Shown here: piece by piece, positions 54,753-64,000 of the stretch
How positions within the stretch are numbered: position 1 is the stretch's first letter
How the letters are laid out: each line of letters begins with the position of its first letter
Source: Brevundimonas lutea
GTDB lineage: Bacteria > Pseudomonadota > Alphaproteobacteria > Caulobacterales > Caulobacteraceae
NCBI RefSeq assembly: GCF_003704105.1
Contig: NZ_QUOQ01000008.1
Coordinates: 1 to 64,000, forward strand
Length of the DNA stretch: 64,000 bases
Reading direction: 5' to 3'
Made by a program: the position numbers and the translations under genes
The notes under the pieces: model-generated
Seen by the model: the letters and a program-made list of their open reading frames with translations, nothing else
What the model was told of the DNA's origin: nothing
Database searches by the model: none

Positions 54753-56302
54753 CCGACCACCAGAAAGTCCTGATCGTCGATTTTGGCAGCCAGGTGACGC
54801 AGCTGATCGCGCGCCGCCTGCGCGAGGCGGGCGTCTATTGCGAGATTCACCCGTTCCAGAAGGCGGGCGAGGCGCTGAAGGCGATGGCGCCCCAGGCGAT
54901 CATCCTGTCGGGTGGGCCATCATCGACGACCGAGGCGGACAGCCCGCGCGTTGATCACGCCGTGTTCGAGGCGGGCGTGCCGATCCTGGGCATCTGTTAT
55001 GGCGAACAGCTGATCTGCGCCGAGCTGGGCGGGCGGGTCGAGAGTGGCCATCACCGCGAGTTTGGGCGCGCCGAGATCGTCATCGCCAAGGACAGCCCGC
55101 TGTTCGCCGGCATCGGCGCCGTCGATCACCGCGAGCCGGTGTGGATGAGCCACGGCGACCGGGTCACCGCCATCCCGCCGGGCTTCGAGGTCATCGCGAC
55201 CAGCGAAGGCGCCCCCTTCGCCGCCATCGCCGATGAGTCGCGGCGCATCTATGGCGTCCAGTTCCACCCGGAGGTGATGCACACGCCGCGCGGGGCCGCC
55301 CTGCTCAAGAACTTCACCCACGGCATCGCGGGCCTCACCGGCGACTGGACCATGGCCGCCTATCGCGACGAGCAGATCGCCAAGATCCGCGCCCAGGTCG
55401 GCTCGGCCAAGGTGATCTGCGGCCTGTCGGGCGGCGTCGATTCCTCGGTCGCGGCGGTGCTGATCCACGAGGCCATCGGCGATCAGCTGACCTGCGTGTT
55501 TGTCGACACCGGCCTGCTGCGCAAGGACGAGGCGACCCAGGTCACGACGCTGTTCCGCGAGCACTACAACATCCCCCTGATCCATGTGGATGCCTCGGCC
55601 GAGTTCCTGGGCCAGCTGGCCGGGGTTTCGGACCCCGAAACCAAGCGCAAGACCATCGGCCGGGTGTTCATCGAGGTGTTCGACCGCGAGGCCGGCAAGA
55701 TCGAGGGGGCCGAGTTCCTGGCCCAGGGCACGCTGTATCCCGACGTGATCGAGAGCGTCTCGGCCTCAGGCGGACCTTCGGCGGTGATCAAGAGCCACCA
55801 TAATGTCGGCGGTCTGCCAGACTTCATGAAGCTGAAGCTGGTCGAGCCCCTGCGCGAACTGTTCAAGGACGAAGTGCGGGCGCTGGGCCGCGAGCTGGGC
55901 CTGACCGACGCCTTCGTGGGACGCCATCCGTTCCCCGGACCGGGCCTGGCCATCCGCATCCCCGGCGAGATCACGCCGGACGCCGTGGCCACGCTCCAGG
56001 ATGCCGACGCCATCTATCTGGACGAGATCCGCAAGGCTGGCCTCTACGACGACATCTGGCAGGCCTTCGCCGTGCTGCTGCCAGTCAAGACCGTTGGCGT
56101 CATGGGCGACGCCCGCACCTATGAGAAGGTCCTGGCCCTGCGCGCGGTGACCTCGACCGACGGCATGACGGCGGACTTCTATCAGTTCCCCTGGGACGTG
56201 CTGGCCCGCACGGCGACGCGAATCATCAACGAAGTCCGGGGTGTGAACCGGGTCGTCTACGACGTGACCTCCAAACCGCCCGGCACGATCGAGTGGGAAT
56301 GA
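54749..56302 (+). CDS. guaA: GMP synthase (glutamine-hydrolysing)
   Basis: A 517-residue two-domain enzyme turning XMP into GMP. The class I amidotransferase domain has Cys83 in [15 protein letters not shown] and FHPEVMHT; the synthetase domain has the P-loop [12 protein letters not shown] (227-233 core) and ends KPPGTIEWE. Its start overlaps rsmB. With guaB it completes GMP synthesis. After the stop, 134 bases precede the next gene; they hold an imperfect GC hairpin near 56335-56358 but no clear T-tract. Confidence 0.97.
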   Translation: MTDHQKVLIVDFGSQVTQLIARRLREAGVYCEIHPFQKAGEALKAMAPQAIILSGGPSSTTEADSPRVDHAVFEAGVPILGICYGEQLICAELGGRVESGHHREFGRAEIVIAKDSPLFAGIGAVDHREPVWMSHGDRVTAIPPGFEVIATSEGAPFAAIADESRRIYGVQFHPEVMHTPRGAALLKNFTHGIAGLTGDWTMAAYRDEQIAKIRAQVGSAKVICGLSGGVDSSVAAVLIHEAIGDQLTCVFVDTGLLRKDEATQVTTLFREHYNIPLIHVDASAEFLGQLAGVSDPETKRKTIGRVFIEVFDREAGKIEGAEFLAQGTLYPDVIESVSASGGPSAVIKSHHNVGGLPDFMKLKLVEPLRELFKDEVRALGRELGLTDAFVGRHPFPGPGLAIRIPGEITPDAVATLQDADAIYLDEIRKAGLYDDIWQAFAVLLPVKTVGVMGDARTYEKVLALRAVTSTDGMTADFYQFPWDVLARTATRIINEVRGVNRVVYDVTSKPPGTIEWE

Positions 56303-56436
56303 ACAATTTGTCATGCGGGCCGAAGGGGTTTGACCTCCCCGGCGGCCAGGGGGAAGGTTGAGGCGACGGCGCGGCGGATCGCGACCGGACCGCCCGACGC
56401 GTGATGCGGGGGCCAAGATCGTCGGGGGAGAGTGAC

Positions 56437-58071
56437 TTGGATAGACGTCGGTTCCTGGCCGCGTGCGGCATCGGGGCGGGGGGCGTGTTGCTTCCCGGTT
56501 TCGCGGGGCGGGCCATCGCGGCTCAGGAGTTGGTCACCACCGTCGATGTGGCGGTCAAGAAGCGCCTGGCCGACGCGGGTCTGAGCGCCGCCACGGCCGC
56601 AGGCGCCAGCTACTGCGACGTGCGGATCGGCCGCTACATGCGCCAGTTCGTCATCACCCGCGAAGCCAACGTTCAGGGCATCACCAACACAGAATCCAGC
56701 GGCATCGGCGTGCGCGTCATCGCCGACGGGGCCTGGGGCTTCGCCGCCACCAACGACATGACCGCCGAGGCGGTGGCCGGCGCCGCGCGCCTGGCCGTCG
56801 CCATCGCCAAGGCCAATGCCGGCAGCCAGACCGAACCGGTGCAGCTGGCGCCCACCCCGGCGCTCGGCGAGGTCAGTTGGCGCACCCCCATCCGGCGCAA
56901 CGCCATGGAGGTGCCGATCGAGGAGAAGGTCGCCCTGCTGCTTGGCGTCAACGCGGCGGCCACTCAGGCCGGGGCCAATTTCGTCAATTCGCAGCTGTTC
57001 CTGGTCAATGAGCAGAAATATTTCGCCTCGACCGACGGCTCCTACATCGATCAGGACATTCACCGCATCTGGGCGCCGTTCAGCGTGACGGCGGTGGATC
57101 AGGCGACCGGCAAGTTCCGCGAGCGCGACGGCCTGTCGGCCCCCATGGGCATGGGCTACGAGTATCTGGAGGGCCGTGCCGAGGACAAGACCACCGCGCC
57201 CAACGGCGTGGTCAGCTATGGCATGTCCTACGACATGACCGAGGATGCGGTGGCTGCAGCCCGTCAGGCGCGCGAGAAGCTGTCGGCCGCCTCGGTGCAG
57301 CCGGGGCAGTACGACCTGGTGCTGGATCCCAACCACCTGGGCCTGACCATCCATGAGTCGATCGGCCACCCGCTCGAGCTGGATCGGGTGCTGGGCTACG
57401 AGGCCAATTACGCGGGCACCAGTTTCGCCACCCTCGACAAGCAGCAGGCGCGTTTCCAGTACGGCAGCGACATCGTCAACGTCTTCGCCGACAAGACCCA
57501 GGCCGGCAGCCTGGGCGCGGTTGGTTACGACGACGAGGGCGTGCGCACCAAGGAGTGGGCGCTGATCGACGCCGGCAAGCTGGTCGACTACCAAAAGACG
57601 CGGGATCAGGCGCACATCGTCGGCCAGACCGAGTCCGACGGCTGCTCCTATGCCGACTCCTGGTCGACGGTGCAGTTCCAGCGGATGCCCAATGTCTCGC
57701 TGAGACCCGGCACGACGCCCATGACGGCGGCGCAGATGATCGCCAATGTCGAGAACGGCATCTACATCCTGGGGCGCGGTTCCTATTCGATCGACCAGCA
57801 GCGCTACAACGCCCAGTTCGGCGGCACCCTGTTCTATGAGATCAAGAACGGCGAGATCACCCGGCCGCTGGAGGACGTCGCCTATCAGATGCGCACGCCC
57901 GAATTCTGGAACGCCTGCAGCGGCATCTGCGACGAGACGGACTATCGCATGTTCGGCTCGTTCTTCGACGGGAAGGGCCAGCCCAGCCAGGTTTCGGCGG
58001 TCAGCCACGGTTCGTCGACGACCCGCTTCGACGGCATCAATGTCATCAACACCGCGCGTTCGCTCGGTTGA
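56437..58071 (+). CDS. TldD-like metallopeptidase with Tat signal
   Basis: About 544 residues. A TldD/PmbA-family metallopeptidase with zinc motif HESIGH (306-311). The N-terminus MDRRRFLAACGIGAGGVLLPGF is a twin-arginine signal, so the protein is exported folded; classical TldD is cytoplasmic. TldD works with TldE to cleave unfolded peptides. TTG 56437 has GGGGGAG six bases before it; ATG 56404 or GTG 56401 would add 11-12 residues. First gene of a seven-gene cluster, 21 bases before its TldE-like partner. Confidence 0.87.
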   Translation: MDRRRFLAACGIGAGGVLLPGFAGRAIAAQELVTTVDVAVKKRLADAGLSAATAAGASYCDVRIGRYMRQFVITREANVQGITNTESSGIGVRVIADGAWGFAATNDMTAEAVAGAARLAVAIAKANAGSQTEPVQLAPTPALGEVSWRTPIRRNAMEVPIEEKVALLLGVNAAATQAGANFVNSQLFLVNEQKYFASTDGSYIDQDIHRIWAPFSVTAVDQATGKFRERDGLSAPMGMGYEYLEGRAEDKTTAPNGVVSYGMSYDMTEDAVAAARQAREKLSAASVQPGQYDLVLDPNHLGLTIHESIGHPLELDRVLGYEANYAGTSFATLDKQQARFQYGSDIVNVFADKTQAGSLGAVGYDDEGVRTKEWALIDAGKLVDYQKTRDQAHIVGQTESDGCSYADSWSTVQFQRMPNVSLRPGTTPMTAAQMIANVENGIYILGRGSYSIDQQRYNAQFGGTLFYEIKNGEITRPLEDVAYQMRTPEFWNACSGICDETDYRMFGSFFDGKGQPSQVSAVSHGSSTTRFDGINVINTARSLG

Positions 58072-58092
58072 TCGGGTCGGGGAGACACTGAA

Positions 58093-59412
58093 ATGAGCAT
58101 CATGACCGAGGCCGATGCCAAGGCCATCCTCGACAAGGTCATCGCCCTGTCCGAGGCCGACGAGGCGACCGCGCGCCTGAACGGCTCGATCGAGGGTAAC
58201 ATCCGCTTCGCCCGAAACAACGTCTCGACCAGCGGTGTGATCAGCAACACCTCGCTGTCGGTGCAGTCGGCCTTTGGGCGGCGCACCGGCTCGGCCTCGA
58301 CCAACGAGTTCTCCGACGAGGCCCTGGCGCGGGTCGTGCGTCGATCAGAAGACCTGGCCCGTCTGGCGCCGGAGAACCCCGAGTTCGTGCCGGCCGTCGG
58401 CCCTCAGCAGTACCGGGCCAGCCCGACTTTCGCCGAGGCCACCGCCGCCATCACGCCCGAGGATCGGGCCCGGGTGGCGCGCGCCTCGATCGAGCCTTGC
58501 GTGGGCGCGGGACTGGTGGCGGCCGGATTCCTTGAGGACGGCCAGTCGTTCACCGCCTTCGCCAATTCGAACGGCAATTTCGGCTATCAGCGCTCCACGG
58601 CCATGGACTACACCTGCACGGTGCGGACCCAGGACGGCAGCGGCTCGGGTTGGGTCGGGACCAACAGCCAGGACTTCAGCACCTTCGATCCGGCCGACGA
58701 CATCCAGATCGCCATGCGCAAGGCCTCCGCCTCGGCCGAGGCGCGGGCGCTGGAACCGGGCAAGTACACCGTCATCCTGGAGCCCGCCGCGGCCTCGGGT
58801 TTGGTGTCCTTCATGCTCAACTACTTCGACGCCCGGCAGGCGGACGAGGGGCGCAGCTTCCTGTCCAAGGCGGGCGGCGGAAACCGGCTGGGCGAACAGG
58901 TCTTCGACCCGCGCGTGAACCTGTACGCCGATCCGTGGGATCCGAATGTTCCGGTATTGCCGTGGGACGGGGAAGGGCTGCCGCGCGAACGCATGGCTCT
59001 GGTCGAGGACGGCAAGATCGCCAACCTGGTCTACTCCCGCTACTGGGCCCAGAAGGAAGGCAAGACCGCCGTCGGCGATCCGGGCAACATGATCATGACC
59101 GGCGGGACCAAATCCACCGCCGAACTGGTACGCGAGACCGAGCGCGGCGTGCTGGTGACCCGCACCTGGTACATCCGCATGGTCGATCCCCAGACGGTGC
59201 TGGTCACCGGCCTGACCCGCGACGGCACCTTCTATATCGAGAACGGCGAGCTGAGGTATCCGATCAAGAACTTCCGCTTCAACGAGTCGCCGATCATCAT
59301 GCTGAACAACATCGACGAGTTGGGACGCCCGGTTCGTGTGGAGGGTGGGATGATGATCCCCGCCATGCGGCTGCGGGACTTCACCTTCACCTCGCTGTCG
59401 GACGCCGTGTGA
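58093..59412 (+). CDS. TldE/PmbA-like partner subunit
   Basis: A 439-residue TldD/PmbA-family protein without the HExxxH motif (the position reads EPAAASGLVSFML), as expected of the non-catalytic TldE subunit. The N-terminus MSIMTEADAKAILDKVIALSE shows neither a Tat nor a Sec signal. If it pairs with the exported TldD-like protein, it must be carried through Tat with it (hitchhiking) or meet it before export. The C-terminal RDGTFYIENGELRYPIKNFRFNESP is family standard. Confidence 0.88.
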   Translation: MSIMTEADAKAILDKVIALSEADEATARLNGSIEGNIRFARNNVSTSGVISNTSLSVQSAFGRRTGSASTNEFSDEALARVVRRSEDLARLAPENPEFVPAVGPQQYRASPTFAEATAAITPEDRARVARASIEPCVGAGLVAAGFLEDGQSFTAFANSNGNFGYQRSTAMDYTCTVRTQDGSGSGWVGTNSQDFSTFDPADDIQIAMRKASASAEARALEPGKYTVILEPAAASGLVSFMLNYFDARQADEGRSFLSKAGGGNRLGEQVFDPRVNLYADPWDPNVPVLPWDGEGLPRERMALVEDGKIANLVYSRYWAQKEGKTAVGDPGNMIMTGGTKSTAELVRETERGVLVTRTWYIRMVDPQTVLVTGLTRDGTFYIENGELRYPIKNFRFNESPIIMLNNIDELGRPVRVEGGMMIPAMRLRDFTFTSLSDAV

Positions 59413-59423
59413 CGTGAGCGCGC

Positions 59424-60137
59424 GTGGCTGATTCAGCGATCACCCGCGCGCGCTTTTTGCGATGGATGGCGCTGGGCGCCGCGGCGGGGTTTGCGCCGCG
59501 GCCCGCTTGGGCCCAGCCGTCCTACGACTTCTGGTTCACCCGACTGAGGTATCAGTCCGGAGACTGGGACGTGGATCAGCGGATGCCGGCCAATGTGCTG
59601 ACCTCGCTGATCGACTACACCAGCCTGAGGGTGGATCCCGAGGAGCGGGTGATCGACCTGGCCGACCCCGCCATGCTGACCGCGCCCTTCTGCTATCTGG
59701 CGGGGCACAAACTGGTCGATTTCACCCAGGCCGAGGCGACGAACTTCGAGCGCTATGTGCGGAACGGCGGTTTCGTCTTCGTCGACGACTGCAATCATGA
59801 CATCGACGGCCTGTTCGCAGAGTCCTTCGAACGCCAGATGGCCGAGCTGTTCGGCGGCGACGCCTTGCAAAAGCTGCCGAACGATCACGCGCTTTACAGC
59901 GCCTTCTTCAACTTTCCCGATGGACCGCCTGCGACCAGTTTCGAGCTGAACGGCTGGGGTGACGACCTGGTGCACGACTATCTGAAGGGCGTCGAGATCA
60001 AGGGCCGGCTTGGGGTGCTGTACAGCAACAAGGACTATGGCTGCGAATGGGATTACGACTGGCGAAACAAGCGCTTCCTGGCCGAGGACAATACGAAGTT
60101 CGCGGTCAATATCGTCATACACGCCCTGACCGCCTGA
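59424..60137 (+). CDS. DUF4159-domain secreted protein
   Basis: A 237-residue exported protein; the N-terminus ITRARFLRWMALGAAAGFAPRPAWAQ resembles a Tat signal with only one of the paired arginines (RARFL), so Sec or a degenerate Tat route. The rest is DUF4159: FWFTRLRYQSGDWDVDQRMP, FVFVDDCNHDIDGLF and a glutamine-amidotransferase-like fold. In other bacteria this domain often ends a large BatA-type protein; here it is separate. GTG 59424 start, 11 bases after the TldE-like gene. Confidence 0.85.
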   Translation: MADSAITRARFLRWMALGAAAGFAPRPAWAQPSYDFWFTRLRYQSGDWDVDQRMPANVLTSLIDYTSLRVDPEERVIDLADPAMLTAPFCYLAGHKLVDFTQAEATNFERYVRNGGFVFVDDCNHDIDGLFAESFERQMAELFGGDALQKLPNDHALYSAFFNFPDGPPATSFELNGWGDDLVHDYLKGVEIKGRLGVLYSNKDYGCEWDYDWRNKRFLAEDNTKFAVNIVIHALTA

Positions 60138-60153
60138 CGTGCCCGGAGTTCCG

Positions 60154-61155
60154 ATGACCTCGACGCCGACCGAAGCCGACATCTCTGCGAAGATGGACCA
60201 GATCGCCCGGCTGCGCGCGGCCATCGGCCAGTCCATTGTCGGCCAGGCCGAGGTGGTCGAGCAATTGCTGATCGGCCTGCTGGCCGGGGGGCACTGTCTG
60301 ATCGAGGGCGTGCCGGGTTTGGGCAAGACGCTGCTGGCGCGCACCCTGGGTCAGGTGCTGTCGCTGGAGTTCCGACGGATCCAGTTCACCCCCGACCTGA
60401 TGCCGAGCGACATCCTGGGGGCCGAGGTGCTGGAGGAGGATCACGGCACGGGGCGGCGCAGCTTTCGCTTTCAGCCCGGCCCGATCTTCACCAACCTATT
60501 GCTGGCCGACGAGCTGAACCGGACGCCGCCCAAGACCCAGGCCGCGCTGCTGGAGGCCATGCAGGAGCACACGGTCAGTTACGCCGGGGTGACCCATCGC
60601 CTGACCGAGCCCTTCTTCGTGCTGGCGACGCAGAACCCGCTGGAGCAGGCCGGCACCTATCCGTTGCCCGAGGCGCAACTGGACCGGTTTCTGCTCAACA
60701 TCCGCGTCGATTATCCGACCCTTGCGGAAGAGCGCGACATCCTGGTGCGGACCACCGGCGCGGAGGCCGGCGTTACGCCGCAGGTCATGGCCGCCGAGGA
60801 CGTGCTGACCCTGCAGCGCTGGACGCGTGAGGTGCATGTCAGCGACGCCCTGGCCGACTGGATCACGCGGCTGGTGCGGGCCAGCCGGCCAGGGGACGGC
60901 GCGCCCGAGGCGGTGCGATCCTACGTTCGCTGGGGCGCGGGGCCGCGGGCGGGCCAGGCGCTGATGCTGGCGGCCAAGGCGAGAGCTCTGCTGAGCGGAC
61001 GGCTGGCGACGACGCGCGAAGATGTGCTGGCCCTGGCCGCGCCGGTGATGCGGCACCGCATCCTGCTGTCCTTCGCCGCCGAGGCGGAGCGCAAGAGCGC
61101 CGACGACGTCATCGCCGCCCTGATCGCCGCGACGCCGCCGCCCCCGCCGGGCTGA
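60154..61155 (+). CDS. MoxR-family AAA+ ATPase
   Basis: A 333-residue chaperone-like ATPase. Walker A GVPGLGKT at 52-59, Walker B LLLADELNRTPPKTQAALLEAMQE, sensor ATQNPLEQAGTYPLPEAQLDRF. MoxR proteins work with von Willebrand A-domain partners to load metals or mature complexes. ATG 60154 has GGAG before it; GTG 60139 is less likely. The DUF58 gene follows after seven bases. Confidence 0.92.
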   Translation: MTSTPTEADISAKMDQIARLRAAIGQSIVGQAEVVEQLLIGLLAGGHCLIEGVPGLGKTLLARTLGQVLSLEFRRIQFTPDLMPSDILGAEVLEEDHGTGRRSFRFQPGPIFTNLLLADELNRTPPKTQAALLEAMQEHTVSYAGVTHRLTEPFFVLATQNPLEQAGTYPLPEAQLDRFLLNIRVDYPTLAEERDILVRTTGAEAGVTPQVMAAEDVLTLQRWTREVHVSDALADWITRLVRASRPGDGAPEAVRSYVRWGAGPRAGQALMLAAKARALLSGRLATTREDVLALAAPVMRHRILLSFAAEAERKSADDVIAALIAATPPPPPG

Positions 61156-61162
61156 GGCGGTC

Positions 61163-62050
61163 ATGTCGCCGCTCGAACTGCCGCCGGATTTGCGCGGGCG
61201 TCTGCGGGGGCTGGAGATCAGGCCTCGAGGCCGGGCCGTGCTGGCCCAGGCGGGAGCTCACGCCAGCCGCAATCGGGGCGGCGGCATGGAGTTCGCCCAG
61301 TACCGGGCCTATGAGCGCGGCGACGACCTGAGGCGGATCGACTGGCGGCTCTATGCGCGGTCGGACAAGCTTTTCGTGCGCGACGCCGAACGCGAGAGCC
61401 CGGTCGCCATCTGGCTGGTCCTCGACGCCAGCGCCTCCATGGCACAGGCTGATCTTAGGCGCCCGGACTGGAGCCGGTTCGACGCGGCGCGGCGGATGGC
61501 GGCGGCCATCATCGACATCGCCTTGCGACAGGGAGATCGGTTCGGCGTGGCCATCGAGACCGTGTCGGGACCAGTGGTGATCACGCCCGGCGGCGGCGCA
61601 GGCCATCGTGACCGTGCCTTCTCGGCCCTGGCGGGACTGGCGCCCGGCGGAGCGGCCGCGTGGGGGCGCGACGTGGCGGCGTTGGGCGAACGGTTCGGCC
61701 GCCACGATCTGATCGTGCTGATCAGCGACGGCATGGACGAGGATTTGATTCAGGGCGCCGAGCGGCTGGCCGCCACCGGTCGCGAGGTCGCCTTGATCCG
61801 GGTGCTGACCTCGGATGAGCGGGATTTCCCCTTCGATCAGGGCTACCGCTTCGTCGATCCGGAGACCGGCGCCGATCTGCTGGGCGACGGCCGGGCGTTG
61901 CGCGACGAATTCCTGAGGCGTTTCACTGCGGCCCGCGCCGCGCTCGACGAGCGGCTGGACGCCTGCGGCGTCCGGCATATCGAGCACTTTCTGGACCGAC
62001 GCGAGGACGAGGCCTTGCGCGCACTATTCAGTCGGAGGGGAGGGGCGTGA
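61163..62050 (+). CDS. DUF58-domain (von Willebrand A-like) protein
   Basis: A 295-residue soluble protein with the DUF58 motif YERGDDLRRIDWRLYARSDKLFVRD and a vWA MIDAS sequence DASASMA. It is the usual partner of MoxR and may bind a divalent metal. The end overlaps the next gene by four bases (GTGA). Confidence 0.9.
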   Translation: MSPLELPPDLRGRLRGLEIRPRGRAVLAQAGAHASRNRGGGMEFAQYRAYERGDDLRRIDWRLYARSDKLFVRDAERESPVAIWLVLDASASMAQADLRRPDWSRFDAARRMAAAIIDIALRQGDRFGVAIETVSGPVVITPGGGAGHRDRAFSALAGLAPGGAAAWGRDVAALGERFGRHDLIVLISDGMDEDLIQGAERLAATGREVALIRVLTSDERDFPFDQGYRFVDPETGADLLGDGRALRDEFLRRFTAARAALDERLDACGVRHIEHFLDRREDEALRALFSRRGGA

Positions 62051-63183
62051 CGCCAACCCTGCTGGCGCCGCTGGGACTGGTCGGGCTGGCCGCCCTGGCC
62101 ATCCCGCTGATCATCCATATCGCGCGTCGCAACGAGAGCCGCACGGTCCAGTTCGCCGCGATGCGCTGGCTGGAGGCGCGGCCGCGTCCAAGACGGCGGG
62201 TTCGCTTCGACGAGCTTTGGCTGCTGGCTATCCGACTAGCACTGCTGATCCTGGTCGCGCTGTGGCTAGCCCAGCCCGCGCTGTTCGGGGTGACCGACGA
62301 CCGGCCGGTGGTGGCGGTGACGCCCGGCCTGTCCCCCGGCGCGGCGCCGGACATCGAGGGCGCTCGCCGGGTGTGGCTGGCGCCGGATTTTCCGGACCTG
62401 GCCTCGCCGGCGCCTCCTGCTCCCGTCAATCCGATCAGTCTGCTCCGAGAACTGGACGCGCGCCTGCCGCCCGAAGCGTCCCTGACGGTGATCGCGCCGT
62501 CGATCCTGGACGGCGTCGACGCCGAACGGCCGGTGCTGGCCCGATCGGTCGATTGGCGGGTGGTGGAGGCGCCGTCGCCGGCCGAGGTCGATCCGCCTGA
62601 ACCGCCGCAACTGGTGGTGCGGCATGACGAAGCCCACGCCGGCGGCGCGCGCTATTTCCGGGCCGTGGCCGCGGCATGGACCGAGGCCGGTGAGCCGGCG
62701 TTCGAGACGGCGGCGCTCGACGCACGCCTGCCGAACACGGACTCCGTGCTGGTCTGGCTGGCGTCCGGGCCGATGCCTGACCGCGTGGTCGGCTGGATCG
62801 AGGGCGGCGGCGCCGCGATCATCTCAGACGAGATCGCCATCGGCGGACGCGGCGAGGGGGTCTGGCGAGACGACGACGGGGCGCAGATCGCCGAGCGTTA
62901 TCGGCTCGGGAGCGGCTCGGCGCTCCGCTTGACCCGAGCCTTGGAGCCGCAGAGTTTTCCGCAGTTGCTTGAGCCCGAATTTCCGGATCGGTTGCGCGCG
63001 CTGATCGCGCCGCCACCCGAGCCGGCCCGGGTGAGGGCGGTCGACCATGCGCCGCTGTCCGGAGCCGCCCCCTATCCGCTGCCGCCGTTGGAAATGCGGT
63101 CGTGGCTGGCGGTGCTGATCGCGCTGCTGTTTGCGCTGGAGCGTTGGATGGCGACGCGCTCCCGGCGGGCGATCGCGGCATGA
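62047..63183 (+). CDS. BatA-like N-terminal double-transmembrane protein
   Basis: A 378-residue membrane protein. The N-terminal pair of helices (LLAPLGLVGLAALAIPLIIHIARR and LWLLAIRLALLILVALWLAQPALF) flank a basic cytoplasmic loop with MRWLEARPRPRRRVRFDE, the TIGR02226-type domain of BatA proteins. A periplasmic domain of unknown type and a third helix (SWLAVLIALLFALERWMA) follow. GTG 62047 start; overlaps both neighbours, so translation is coupled. Confidence 0.85.
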   Translation: MTPTLLAPLGLVGLAALAIPLIIHIARRNESRTVQFAAMRWLEARPRPRRRVRFDELWLLAIRLALLILVALWLAQPALFGVTDDRPVVAVTPGLSPGAAPDIEGARRVWLAPDFPDLASPAPPAPVNPISLLRELDARLPPEASLTVIAPSILDGVDAERPVLARSVDWRVVEAPSPAEVDPPEPPQLVVRHDEAHAGGARYFRAVAAAWTEAGEPAFETAALDARLPNTDSVLVWLASGPMPDRVVGWIEGGGAAIISDEIAIGGRGEGVWRDDDGAQIAERYRLGSGSALRLTRALEPQSFPQLLEPEFPDRLRALIAPPPEPARVRAVDHAPLSGAAPYPLPPLEMRSWLAVLIALLFALERWMATRSRRAIAA

Positions 63184-64000
63184 GCGCCTCTCCCATCCTG
63201 CTTGATCTACAGCGGGCCGCACGGGCTCGCGCGGCCTTGAACATGCTGGCGATCGGGGCGCCGCTGGCGCTTGCCGGAACGGCGGTGATCTGGCGGACGG
63301 CCGGGTGGCCGGCGGCGACCGTCATGGCCGCCGTCACGCTGGCGGCGACCTTCGGTGTCGCGTGGCTGAGAGCTCGGCGACTGGATCGCGGCTGGCTGAT
63401 CGCGGCGCTGGATGCCCGGTTGGCCGCGTTCGAGGACTCCTCGGGGTTGCTGTTCGAGGCGGACGACAAACCCGGTCTGGCGGGTCTGCAGCGGCGGCGG
63501 CTGGAGGCCCGGATCGCTGAGGCGCGAACGATCGATCTGAGACCGCCATGGGCGAGGCGCGAGATTCTGGCGGCCTGGGTGGCGGCGGCGATGGTTGTCG
63601 CCGCGAGTTTGCTGTGGCCGTCCGCGACCGGCAGCGTCGCGAGCGAGGCCGGGGAACGAGGCGCGGACAGCATCGGTCCCGTCCGCGTGGTCGAGCAGCG
63701 GATCCGCATCACGCCACCCGCCTATACCGGCCTGCCGGCGCGAGAGCAGTCAGAGCTGGACATCGAGGCGCCGGCCGGGTCGCGGATCGAGTGGGTCCTG
63801 GCGTTCTCCCGCACGCCCAAGGACGCGCGTCTCGCTTTCGTGGACGGCGGCACGATCGCGCTCGGTGAGGCTGGAACCGGGCTGAGCGCCGCCTACACGG
63901 CGACGGAGCCGACCCTGTACCGGATCGAGGCCGTCGGGCTGCGGCGCCGGCCGCTGAACCGGCTGGAGGTGATCGCCGATGCGCCGCCTGTGGTCAGCCT
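63180..64000 (+). CDS. Membrane protein of MoxR cluster, DUF4175-like (C-terminus outside window)
   Basis: The first 273 residues of a protein starting at ATG 63180 and still open at the window end. Two helices (LNMLAIGAPLALAGTAVIW and TVMAAVTLAATFGVAWL), a cytoplasmic loop rich in Arg, a third helix (LAAWVAAAMVVAASLLW) and then a beta-rich extracytoplasmic domain (VRVVEQRIRITPPAYTGLPARE). The layout resembles DUF4175-type proteins that end MoxR operons in alphaproteobacteria; not firmly assigned. Overlaps the preceding gene (ATGA). Confidence 0.75.
   Translation, partial: MSASPILLDLQRAARARAALNMLAIGAPLALAGTAVIWRTAGWPAATVMAAVTLAATFGVAWLRARRLDRGWLIAALDARLAAFEDSSGLLFEADDKPGLAGLQRRRLEARIAEARTIDLRPPWARREILAAWVAAAMVVAASLLWPSATGSVASEAGERGADSIGPVRVVEQRIRITPPAYTGLPAREQSELDIEAPAGSRIEWVLAFSRTPKDARLAFVDGGTIALGEAGTGLSAAYTATEPTLYRIEAVGLRRRPLNRLEVIADAPPVVS

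Noticed and set aside
56303..56436. GC hairpin between guaA and the TldD-like gene as terminator or repeat.
   Set aside because: The stem is imperfect and no T-tract follows; left as undetermined.

Overview
The window is a GC-rich, gene-dense chromosomal segment of an alphaproteobacterium. The best fit is Caulobacterales, probably Brevundimonas or a close relative. The markers are a SpmX-type developmental protein (37858-39150), a CC0125/CC1285-family lipoprotein, promoters of the EcfG/SigT general stress type (GGAAC-N16/17-CGTT), the nagZ-scpA-scpB block, and a penicillin-binding protein 1A next to a frameshifted prfB. I see no rRNA, tRNA, CRISPR array, prophage or insertion sequence. No gap between genes exceeds 300 bases.

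Layout. 1-2380: the N-terminal part of a large RTX-type calcium-binding secreted protein, cut by the window edge. 2474-4141: ettA. 4276-6873: an arsenic operon arsR-arsC-acr3-arsH with a palindrome over the arsR start codon. 6898-13659: erpA, dgt, a SPOR-domain protein, nagZ, scpA, scpB and a phytoene-dehydrogenase-like flavoprotein, mostly with overlapping stop/start codons. 13738-16766: two tandem DUF4139 secreted proteins, the second with an internal TonB-box-like motif. 16842-20681: cysD, cysNC and a sulfotransferase (PAPS synthesis and use). 20685-24047: parE and a TadG-like protein. 24212-27910: PBP1A and prfB, the latter with a programmed +1 frameshift. 27923-33918: uvrD, a small stress-promoter-driven membrane protein, then SIMPL, OmpA-like and cation/proton antiporter genes. 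34001-37736: MFS/LysR pair, a RHH protein, a YbaY-like lipoprotein and an EamA transporter. 37858-39150: spmX with a sigma-54-type promoter. 39191-40354: isovaleryl-CoA dehydrogenase.

40409-43682 is a stress island: a disordered Tyr/Arg/Asp-rich protein, a NepR-like small protein, an EcfG-type sigma factor with a perfect EcfG promoter, a KGG-motif protein, a Pro/Glu-rich peptide, a DUF883-like membrane protein and a small membrane protein. 43692-50757 holds two RluA-family pseudouridine synthases, fluoride channel crcB, transporters and an ATP12-like chaperone. 50754-56302 is guaB-MAPEG-rsmB-guaA preceded by a double DUF2061 protein; rsmB carries an in-frame palindromic repeat element. 56437-64000 is a tightly packed operon: Tat-exported TldD-like protease, TldE-like partner, DUF4159 protein, MoxR ATPase, DUF58, BatA-like and a cut-off membrane protein.

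The most interesting material is the SpmX locus with its promoter, the general-stress sites (two perfect, two near-perfect, at 30332-30356 and 42137-42853), the repeat inside rsmB, the TonB-box-like motif outside a receptor, and the TldD/TldE-MoxR operon, which is the best candidate here for an undescribed system.
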